Source of the DNA: Ligula intestinalis
Taxonomy: Eukaryota > Platyhelminthes > Cestoda > Diphyllobothriidea > Diphyllobothriidae
NCBI GenBank assembly: GCA_036362985.1
Contig: JAYGXS010000003.1
Location: 69,553,350 to 69,617,349 of the forward strand
DNA: 64,000 bases
Direction: 5' to 3'
The notes beneath the pieces are model-generated. The model saw nothing but the letters and a program-made list of their open reading frames with translations, ran no database searches and was not told the DNA's origin. Below are positions 36,801-48,800 of the stretch, one piece after another. The position numbers were made by a program, and so were the translations under genes. How positions within the stretch are numbered: the stretch's first letter is position 1; the number at the start of each line of letters is the position of its first letter.

Positions 36801-39800
36801 TAGAGCTATATATTTTTGAGCTTTATGTTTGACCTGATAATTCGAAATATTCAATTTTGGATTTAAAAGACAGCTCCCTAACAATTTAAATATGTGCGCC
36901 TGGTTTCATTTGCATTTACGTCAGATCGATTCATTAACACTGAACAGTTATTTACTTTAGACGTCGAAGAAGAATAAAAACAATAAACTGACAGAGGAAG
37001 CGACTGTTTAAATACATCATTCCGAATACTTCGAAAAATCTGCAGTAGCAAAATAGTTTAATTCTTCTGAATTAGCACTACCATATTTCCTTTTATTTTA
37101 CAATTTTAACATAAAACGCCTTCAAACGTTCTCGTGAAAATCCTTTTAATGACAATAAATTTTGGTTATACGTCAAGGTCAGCTGTAGGCAGACCTATAG
37201 GCATGGAAAACAAAAATGCCTCGACAACCACGAACTGTGAACTAAATTTCAGTTGTCGCTTCGAGCCTTTTAATCGGTATCCAACAGGGATACCTCAGTC
37301 AACTATTCGAAAGCTCGTTTACGCTTTAAATGAACTACGGTAAAATGACCCCACTCTCAATAGAATCAGAAAAATGTGCAAAAAATAATTCAGTCAGCGC
37401 GGGAAATGCATGCATTGGTATGATTTTGAAAATGTAATTACAATATTCGATTAAGGGTGAACTTTGCCAGAATATAAATGGACCTTTTCGCCTCGTAGTT
37501 AAACTGGACCTAACAGCGTGGGACGCCGTTGACTACCTTAGAAGGCTATTGTGAGCTGGTCACGATTAATAAAGAGATAGAGTTAGTTCCAGCGTCAGCA
37601 GAATTTCACAGGGCACAAACTTCGGTATTAGCCTCCAAGGTGATTGCTCCACGTCAGTTAATTAACCAAACACAGCCACTAGGAACGTTGGATTAATAAG
37701 TAACAGAGCGCAGGCATGAGGCTCAGAGATTGCAAACCAGAGATTGGGTACAGCGGAACTTCTTAACATCTAATCACTCCTCTCCTTTTGTTCAGAAATT
37801 CAGCATAATTAGCAAAATGTCCATTATGATTGAATTACGATATAACTGCTGTGTTTGATACGCTGAGTATTATGATTTTCACAAATGATGGACAACTATA
37901 ATTATCTGTAATTTTTTTTTGTGCCTACGAACATTATACTTCAAAAGTGCAATTTGCAAGCCATAATGGCTGCATAAGCAGTGTAGGTGAATAGCTGGAC
38001 GAAAGATAAATAATGTACTTCATCGGTTCAGAAGTTATTATGAAGGCAATCCCGTGACGTCCGGACCAAGAAAGAAGTGGCAATGTGGTGATCAAAGTGC
38101 TGTGCCCCTACGTTAGCCGCTGAAGATCATGCAATATGCCAACACACGTGAAAGATTGGTGCTCTTTCGCTTATCGGCATTATCGTGTAGGCAATTCTGA
38201 AGTCATTTCAGTCATGACAGGATGCGGGCTTTTTAACGAGTTTCGCTCTGACCATTAGAAAAATGTATATATTGCAAAAACTGGCCACTTACGTAGTATG
38301 CCTTTTTATAATTTATTTTGACTGCCTTTATAAATTCAAATATATTTTATAGAAAATATGACGAAAAAGTTATTTCTTGTAGGTGTTTGATAGCAAACTA
38401 CGCATTCTTCAAATGTTATACCTTAGGAAAGGTTCATTTTCTGTTTTAAAAAAGTTGCTAATCATGAGCTTTTTTAAGATTGTGAGGTCTTCATTCATAA
38501 TACATCGTATCCGTCAATTTATTGATGCTGCTTATACTGCATAAAATATATTCAAAATCTATTTCAATAGCTTATGACTACTATGTGACTTCGTCCTCAA
38601 ACTGTAGGCGAAAACGTGCGTTTTCTTAAACAGGATATACACAGTGCGCAGTTCATAAACCTTAAATTCTAGTTTACCGAAAAATGCTCCTTCTTTGTGT
38701 ATAACATTTGAGGGAGGCGTAATTTGCTATCAAAGAGGTACAAGAAATATTTTTTTCGTGCATGTTTTCCATAAAACATGTTTGAATTTATGAAGGCAGT
38801 CAAAATAAATTATAAAACGGCATACTTATTAAGCAGCCATTTTTTGCAATATGTGCGTTTTTCTAGTGGTCAGAACGAAGCTCTTTACAAAACCTGCATC
38901 CTGTCTTGACTTAAATGACTTCAGAATAGGCAACACGATACTCAGTATCACAACCTGAGTCAATTCTAATAAACGAAAGGTCATCAATCTTTCGCATATG
39001 TCGGCATGTTGCGTGATTTTCGGTAACTACCGTATATCATCTGGTATTCCCTCAAGCAAAAGTAACAGTTTAGTAGAGCAAAGAATGGTGTGAAGAGAAA
39101 GCTTATGTTTGTATTTAGTGAGAGCAGATTTAGCCGCATCCAATCACAACTTACGTGGCCTACCATGTCTTTTACACCAAATGGGGTAAAACACCTCTCG
39201 TTCACGTCTTTAACTGGTGGGGGATGCGTTGCTCCTCAAAGGTACTCCTTCCGTATACCAACCGTTGCTTTGTGGGCATAGACAGAGTAATAATTAAGGA
39301 CCTTCTTGTTAGTACACACCCTATAACTTTGTCTTTACTCTGAATTTGGTTCCTCAAATATCCTAGAAATAGGTACTTTCCATTTATTTCGGTCTTTCTT
39401 CGTTAAACAGATGACTTATTTGCAGAGTGATGAGACCCCTGTCACATTTATCATCTGCCTTTTGTCAGGTCTAAAACCACTGCTAGACAAACGTCTATGG
39501 CGTTTTCTAATGCCTCTGCAGCACCTACCCAAGAGAGCGCCACCAGCTGCAACTGAACACTTGATCGATAACATGCAGGAAGAGGAGTCCGATGACTGTA
39601 TTCGTGAACTTCAGCCTCGCAACCGGTAAGAAATCGACTGTAGAGCAAATACTGATGCTCGTGCCTGTCATGCTCACGAGTCAGTGGTGATTGAAGACCA
39701 GACTCGTGAAGAATTTGGGGTGAAAACCTACTTTGTGTTAAAAAAATGTTTAAATAATCTAATGCTTTCAAAACAAAATTGCGCGTCATAAATAAACGCA

Positions 39801-42800
39801 GAAATTTACTTACATTGCTTTCTTACTTATAAATTATTTGGTGTGACAAAATCGGACATTTTTTACTGAATTATATTTTATAATTTCTTGGGTTTCTTGA
39901 TATTCCTAAACATTTTGCCGGTTTGGAAGTTGTTGACTTACGTACCTGAGGTCGAGCTTACAGTGCTCAAATTAGATTAGTATAGTTCGCGGCGCGAAGT
40001 GCCAAGTACACCTACAATTTACATGCCCAAAAACTTTACGCTGGTTTATTTCATTTGGTATATTTAACTTATAAATATCATATTTCAGCTTTCAGTTTCG
40101 TTTTAAGTTCATTATTATGGTTGCTATTTTTACTTCAGTTTTAGGTTATTTTTGGCTAAGTGAGTTAGCCTTACTTTAGTTTACGTTTCTTCGGTAGTTT
40201 TATTGAGTTATTTTTTAATTTAGTTATTTCCAAATATTTGCATGATTTCGTAACGAGCCGAGAAAGCCAAGGTTGGCAGATACCAAATCATTTCAGGTGC
40301 TGTGGATGTATGCAGGCTAAGTCAGAGCTGAATAGAGCTGTTAAGTCATTAACAAACATTTATAAGATAAAGCGGGATAAGGCTTTGGCGAGACATTAGC
40401 TGATAATACTGATAGATGTAAATGAAATGAAATGTTATAAAAGAATCTGCAAAAGAATGTTTGACAACATTGGACGACCTGTCTGTACGAAGAATGATGC
40501 TGATATGTCCATTATTTAACCCGTGGGGAAAACATCACTGTGTGCAACTGTAGGGAAGGGTTTTAGAGGTGCTAAAGTAGTGCAGAGAGTTGAGTTGCAG
40601 GACAGAGGTCGGCAGTCGAATGGAAGGGGCACTGGCTACCTTCACTCACACGAAATTTAACCATCTCCATCCCAGATGCGTGGGTGAAAAGTTTCACCAC
40701 TTTCAAACAACCCAATTCAGTTCCTTGGTCTGTTATAATTGTATATTTTAATTATGGCGCGCTGTTTTGCTGACGAACCTTAAATTATTTAAGCAATTAT
40801 TTCTGCAATTTCTACTTTTATAAATTTTGTTTGTTTATTTATATTTTATTTCCTTTGTATCACCCAGACTCTTTACTCCTTCTATATCAGATTCTGTTAT
40901 ATAAAACGATAACGTTTTTGCGTGATGGTCTGGGACCCAGAGCAGTATTCTAGGAATGTCGTTATTCGTTGAATCGGCAGATCTCAAGCATATAAAGATA
41001 GCTAGGCAGCAAAGGGTAATATGACATTGCGAAGTCATGCCAACTATTTTTATTTAATTTTTTGGCACTAGACAGTGATGGCTCAACTTTGAATCAAGGT
41101 CCAGGTAATGATTGAAACTGTCAAGTTTATCTCTTTGCTAGCCTAAACTAACTTCATGTCTATCTGTTAGTTGAGAATGCGCTTGCACAGCGGAACAAAT
41201 AAGATGGTTGATCTACAACTGCATAAATATAACTAATATATGCATATAAACAGATACAGCCACAGTTATTCTGCTTTTTCTCAGAGCTTTGTGGTAAGCC
41301 ATGCGTTCAGCGGCTTTGCAAACATCTAGTTGTTAAATCACAGACGTATTAGTTTACTCATCTTATTCAGGAGCAAATACTAAGGCGAATTTTGAGGAAG
41401 TTATCCGCAGTTGTTAAATATTTCTATCATATGCAAAGTGTGCCAAAGACACCGCAAACTAAGAAGGTTTAGTTTTTTATATCGCAGGCATGATTGACTG
41501 AGTTTATGTAAAATACTAAAGAGAAATCATGGAAAATAGAAAGTCAGCCACTGAATAGCAAAATTTTTCACAATCTTCCTTGGCTGGTATGCAAAACAGC
41601 CTATTTTTCTTGGAGTTATCTAAATTTTTGCACGATTTTATGTTTTCGCACCCACAAAAGTATAAAAAATGCGTTGCATTAAGTGTCTGGCAGTTTCTTT
41701 TGCTGCCAGGAACCAAATAATTCTTAGTAAAGCTACACTTGCTGAAATTGAAACCTCTATTACAATGAAAATATATTTAACTTGATGATAGCACTTTGCA
41801 TGTTAATTTATTTCCGACGTCTCTATACTCACAGTCACGGGTCACGCACCATAAGCTGCTTAATATGTAGATCGGATAACATCACTAGGCATTAGCAGTT
41901 CAAGTTCCTGCACAATGAGTAGGTCCGACGATATTTATACATTTTCCCGAGAAAAAATTTGCTGTTACAGCATTTATTCATTCTTAACAGGGTCAGATAC
42001 AATATCCGATCAAGAAATGAAAATATATAATAAAAGGACGAAGTTTGCACACTTAAAATACCTTCTGAGTGGAAAATATGATTTTCGAATTGAGTTCTCT
42101 ATGCGCTTGCATAGCATCAATATTGAACTTCGAGAAATGCAGTTAAGCACGATACAGCAGCTTTTGTTTAAAGTAAACTGTGGTAGAGGAAGAATCCTGG
42201 ATGGAAATCTGGAGTCAGTGGTTCGAACAAGTCTGCCAGCCACATTTTTCTGACAACAAGTGGGCTAGTTTCCCAAATGCTTGTTCGGTTAAATATGCCA
42301 GATTAATCATGCGATCATTTGCAAATCATCTTCTTTTGTTGTTATTAATAAATCATACTAGCTATTACGGCAATTAAAATAAGATATCTCAATCCACTTA
42401 ATCAAAACGGAAAAGTCATCTTGATGAATAATGGTTTTCAGTCATTAATCATCAGGCCCATACGGTGACATGAAAAATAAATCGGTCAGTTAATTGCAGC
42501 GTTTATGTGATCATCCTCCTCAACCTGACGATCATATAAACGCTGTAAATAACTGACCGTTTTTATTGTCCATGTCACTGTATCGGCTTGATGATGAATG
42601 GCTGCGAACAATTGTTGGCCAATATGACTTTTTTATCATAAAATGGGAATTTTCGCAGAAAATAGTCAAAAATAATGCAAACTTACCATGGAATTCAGAT
42701 GAAAACGCTATTCGCAAACGCAGAGAGTAGATAACAGAAGGTCAGGAGAGCAGATGACAATTAAAATTATAAGCAAATGATAAAATCAATTAAATAAAGT

Positions 42801-45800
42801 CTCTGTTATTGATGAACGATTTATAAAATTTTAAAACACTCCAAAATATATCTATCTCATACTTTCAATTTCTAGAGGAAGAGGAAGTTCATTTTACGAG
42901 ATGACGAAGACCAGTTGGTCAGTTCTGTCTTGTTAGCCATCGTCAGCCAGTCTCAGTGAAACTCAGATTTCCAGCATTAAGGCCTCGATCCCGTATTATT
43001 CGGTCACCGAGAGCTTTTAAGTCGAACGCTTGATCAACTAAGCCACTTTTGGTTGGGGATACTGTCCCTGCTAGAAGTAATTATACCGATCGGGTCGCGG
43101 GATATGCTCACGAAATTGCACTTTGGAACTTGACTCAAAACCATGCTGGCGGTCGCTAAACGACTCTAGCAGAAGCCGGTTCTCTCAGAAGCACAATGGA
43201 CTCGCACGTCCCGTAACTCGATTGATGAAGCCACTTTCAACACAGTTAACATTCATGATCGCAAACGACAGGCCAACGATTATGTGGCCTGCTTGATCGT
43301 GTATTTGTTTTGATAACAGTGCAGGCTTCAAGATACCCGTCGATAATATCCTTCTACTTACACTACTAGCCGGATTTTAAATCGAGTTCCAAAGCACACT
43401 ATAACTACCATTTCGTTTATCCCGATCAATGCATACACTATCAACATAATGTCTTCAATTTAGGATAACAGCGAATTCTAGCTTTAAGGCTTTCTGTAAA
43501 ACCAAAAGATAACTCTATAAGAAGAATCGCAGACGCTACAGTTTGCGGAGAGGAAGACAACTGGTGCTCAAAGAACTGTTTATCTCTATCAATATTTTTT
43601 ACATAAATGGCGCCGATATCTGCCAATCCGTAAATAAGAAAAATTGCAGCCCATTAAGACGGCTTCTTTCTTTACTGTGATTATAAGCTGTTTTAAAAAC
43701 ATCTAGTTTTTTTCTTTACAAGCGGGATTTTAAAATTTAACAAATAATGGAAAGCAGAGTGTTCTTTGATCTTTTCGGTCATGGTGATATCCCGGAATTT
43801 CCTAAAAATAGACGTTATGTAGGCGCCCTACCTTTACAGCTGACATAAAATTCAAATACTTTTCCTTGGATTCTGTACTTAAAGATTCAAAAATTTACTG
43901 CCAGTATTGAGTACTGGGATGAAAACGTCGGAATGAATCAAAACTCTGGGCTATAAAAAACTGTCTACACAAGCATCTTCATCCTTTGCGATCAACCTTG
44001 TAGGTTTGAGGGTTGCAACATTTCAAAGCAGTGCTGGGAGGATTACAATACCGAGAACAGTTCAGAATATGGTTTAACACACCAAGTCCTCTACTACCTC
44101 GTCGGTCTGGCCGTAAGTATTATGTATGTCTCCTTAACTTTTGATAAAGCTGCCTCGAGCTTTTACAAACCGTCCTTACTGGTACCATCTCATTTCCTTG
44201 GGTGACATATTAAAACGCACTGTTAACTTTGCCCCAGCTATCGATCTTTGAAAGCCAACCAAACATTTTTTTATGATGCGAGACTCCAACTAGACACAAC
44301 TGCGTAACTGATGTCAATTAGCTCACTTTTGGCAAACAGATAAGCATTATATCGTCAGTTTTGGGACCTAAGCACCATTTTATACGAATACTTATCGCAA
44401 ACCGAGGTCGCAAAGAGTCGCATGCATGCCTTTCCAAGCAAAACTCCAATATGATTAGTTTTTGGATTATAATTTTTTTGGAAATAAGCATCTAAAAAAA
44501 GTGCTGTAAGAACCATATTTTTTTCTAACAATATGGTGACTTTAAAAGTTCTCTGATCTAACGGAGAGCTACTAGAAAGTATACAACAAGCGTTAAACAT
44601 GTTGGTATATATAAACTTCTTAGTCTCTACACGTACTGCTAGTCTTCACAGGTAGCTCGATTTGTCACAGAATTCAGGATTTTTGATGGGGAAGGTAGTA
44701 TGCACAAGAAACTGGAATGTGATATGGGCTCCAAGTGAACAACCGACACCGAACTGATCAAACAAGGCACTGATCTTTTGCGTTTCCATTTAAAAGGCTT
44801 GATCTAACTACCTTTTCAAATGTCTCCTATTTTATTACGTTACTTTATGCAAACTTTTTTAAAACCAATGACAACTGGTTGATTTTTTCGGGAAGGGACT
44901 TTTCTTTGCTTTTTGATCTGTTTTTGTGGAACGAATTTGCTAGCGGCCGTTCTTGTACTACTGGGAATCGCACAAATCCATTTGAGCTTAAAATATAGCA
45001 GTATAAATGCCACACAGTTTAAGATGTTGGAATGAGCCTGTAAAGAAGCCTACACTCAATCAAGATATTAACTGAAATCGCCCGTAGGAAAAAGAAACAG
45101 GCAGTGGCTGAACGAGTCTATAAAAATTGCTGCCGTTCTCATGGTTGCATGCAACTAAGGCGAGGTTACTGAAGGAGACAATTGTTTGCTCGGGTTTGTA
45201 TGGCTGCTGAATGCCGTAAAAAGCACCTCTGTAGGCTTCATGTTCGTTGTGACTTCTTAAACCTTGCAATTAAAACTTTTTAAAAACAGGGGAGGTCACG
45301 AGAGAGAGAGAGAGCACTTGAACTCTTACTCGAGATAAAAACGTCAACGAAAAGCAAGTTACAGTTATGGAGGGCAGGGTCAATCAGTAACCACCGGTTC
45401 GGAGATGCCTACGCAGCCGAAAACGAAAAGGACCGATTAAAACCCAGTGAGCAGTCGGGTGTACTGTATCGCAAACCACGCCTAACCTGTCCTCTAAATT
45501 ACACAGGACAGACGGGACACGTGCTTGGTTCGCACGTTCGCGAATATAAGACGGGATGACGCATTATCACAAGTGGTTGTCCACACCTACGAGACCGATC
45601 AGGAGTTTTACTTCGCAGCTGCGATGATAATTGTCCACGCCGGCAGCGAGGCAGGCCAAGGATTGATTGAATCCCGGGGCCTCGATCTCGCGCCAGCACA
45701 CATCACCTTGTGTATGCGTCTACGAACGGATGTTGGTTAATTGGCCCCTACCCCCTATAACTGTAACTTGTATTTCATTGAAGCTTTTGTCTCTGACGAT

Positions 45801-48800
45801 AAATTCCAGTAAGAGTGTAAAAGCTCAGACGAATAAAAATCATGATTCCGGTGATCCACATGTTTTCTCATACTCTACCCGAGCTACTTATCACAGTGAA
45901 CATTTTGCGCATTGCAGTATGATTACGTAGGGGGGAAGGTAGGCAGGAGAGATTAGTACGCGGACCGAGATGTTGCAATCAATTCGAGTACGAAAACTAG
46001 CCATATCGGATATCGATAATCCGTACTCTTCCCTTACCCCCAGGATTCGATCAGTTCTCACCGTTAGTATGATATGCGAGGTCAACTAGTAAGTAAAGTG
46101 GTGGATGGAGCCGAATATAATACATTATACTTCAGTTCTATCATCCAAAGCGAAAGACTGTTTTCTCAGGAAAAGATGGAACGAAAATTTTGAGATGCCT
46201 GAGTTTCTTTGTCTTCTCGGTTTCTAAAGCACTATTCTCCTGGCAGAAATTTGAACAAGACTAGGGCGACGGAAGACGCAATAGGAAGTGACGATACAGA
46301 GTTTTGTGACCCCTCAGTCAACTTCGTAGGGTCATTGTCTTGTGATAAGATGCCATTAAAATTTCTTTTTTAACGCCGACCTAGCAGGTTAAGGCGTGGT
46401 AGCTAAATCAGACATGAATTGTTGATTTAGTGTGCGGGTGGCATGGTGAGGGAAAAGGTATCTAAGCAAGACAATCCAGATTGCAATGAAAGTACATCAA
46501 TCGTACTGAGAACGGTAACGCGCGGAACGACATCAGACATGCAGGGGGGAGAAAGAGTGAGAGGGCGCGATAGGAAATGGGCTTACGTCCACGGTAGTGT
46601 GGGTTTGACCACGCGACCCAGCTGCTTACAGTGTTCCAATTTTCCTCTCCGTATTGCAGCAACCTCGAGAAAACTCAGGCAACACCCAGCAATTGTTCAA
46701 AGCTCGATCTTAAATGCAAACATTGGGTCCGCCCTATGGTCAGTGTCCATCGGGTGTTTTTCGTAAGTAATCTGTTCGGTACCTGCATTTCTGCCCTTAG
46801 CAGCCGTTTCGGCATATGTTAAGCTGACCAACTTGCCAACTGTGTTTGCATGCGCTCATAAGTATAGGTTGACGTGGCGTCTGTATGCAAAATATCTCTT
46901 AAAGATGATTTGGTGAGCCTTAATTTGCTTTCGATAAATTCCCGCTAGGCCTTTACATTTATAACTTTATGAAACCTAGAACCATATGGGGCAATTAAAA
47001 GATTTTTACGATCGTAAAAGTGGATAGAAAACAAGTGTCCGTCAGTAATCTGCTCAGCGTCGGAGGGGGGAAAATGATTGCCGGTAAATGTGATAATCTC
47101 TGTGTGGTTGAACAAGCAACTTTCGACTATGGTAACTGCAGCGTCTTTATGAAGTTCATTTGGACGCACCGGACCGGTTTGTGTTACCTGAATGCAATCT
47201 CTTCTGTCGTAGCCAACAGACACGTTCTAAGGGATTTTGAGTAGCTTTTGGAGATCCTGTAAGTCACTTAGTTAGCTTCGCTGGTATCTACGTGATTAGC
47301 CGAGTCTGCCATGTGAGTAAGAATGAAGCTAATTAAGTACTATGTTTGAACTAACCATACTGAAGTGTGTTCTCGTATTTCTTTGAGCAAGAAGTATAAA
47401 GTATTTAAAATAATACTTTTTTTGGTCTGTATATCTGGAATAACCGTTGTAATACTATTAAACAACAGTTAAGAGATTCTAGTTATTACTAAATTTCAAT
47501 GGAACCGTCATTATTAAACTAGAGTTTCAAATCAAATCGTTTTTAAAGCATTCTCAGTCGGAACGGTGAGAACTTTTTAAGGTCCTCATGCCATTAAATA
47601 ACCTTTCTGAAAACTAAAATTTCACGATTAGCAATTGTAAGAAATTGTTTAGCTCACGGCATAGCAAAATTAAATGCGTTCGGGAGGGTTCTTATTTATT
47701 CAACTCAGGCGAGGGTTCTGCGATTTACTCAAAAAGCCTTATGAATTCAGTTTGCTCTGCACACGTGAAACGCATTCCTAACTTCTTATTAAATTTTGGA
47801 TAGCTATTGACCCATATGTAGCAGTCGTTTAATGGTGAGTAACCTGTCATTGTTATTAACTTTATATTGCTAGGAATCGTTTTAGCAAATAATTACAGAA
47901 TAAATGGGCGTGCTAGCACTTCCACGGTATGCTCGAACAGGAGGCCATGAGAAAGGAATAGCAGGTAAAATGCACTTTATTTTATATTTAGTCTGAAGTA
48001 TTTACCTATTTCTATGTAGTAAATACACGAGATTCTCAGATGGATGCTGTATGAAATGGCACGATCTTAATGAACGGGTCTCGACTAGAGTGCCCTTATT
48101 GTCAGAATCAAAATCTTTATCTTATTTTTTAATATTTTAAAGCAAAATTTATGAGGAGGACCTACAAAAAACATTTTAGGAGCCTGGGACTCTTATCGAA
48201 TGTACCTCTGTGAAGCAGCACACGTCAGCAATGCAAATTTCGTCCTTCGATAGATATGTTTTCCATAGTAGTTGCAGAATTTGCCTTTTATAATTAGGAT
48301 CTGCCAATGAATTTTTTTCCAATTCGTACTTGTAGGGTCCCTGTCAGAAAGAAGTTAATTATCTGACCATTGTCCTGAATGGCCAGAAAATCGAGGACAG
48401 ATTGGTTCGCATATGTTCACGAATTCGCGAAGAAGCAGAGGATATTGCAAGGAGAGGATTCCCTTCCTTCGAACGCGATCTCTTCATGGAACAAAGTAAC
48501 GTGCTTCCCATTTCCTTTTCTGGTTACAGTACCTATGCAACACGCCTCTTCTAATTAAAATTAACGATATTGATCACGTATGTTGGTAACAGTATTCCAG
48601 CATTAAGCTAACTTTGGATCTATAAATAACTCACTTTAATGTCTGACTTGGACTTCGGAAGAACCAGTACTCGGTTTTGCTACGTTAACCGACTAATAGG
48701 CACGTTATCGGTCTATGACCAGCGGATGAACTCTAATTTATACGGTAATCGAATGGGAAAACGCATGTTTCCTTGAGTAGTTACACACTCCATCTGCAAA

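Noticed and set aside
39411..39468. Extension of exon 3 to an acceptor at 39410 (MTYLQSDETPV...)
   Set aside because: It resembles the family loosely, but its phase does not fit exon 2, whereas the acceptor at 39468 fits and gives the expected spacing STPHYYSR..LW.
46945..47244. 92-codon minus and 74-codon plus ORFs in intron 4
   Set aside because: Both strands open at once and no family; I tested it for the missing C16orf89-like exon and it does not fit, whereas 44004-44112 does.
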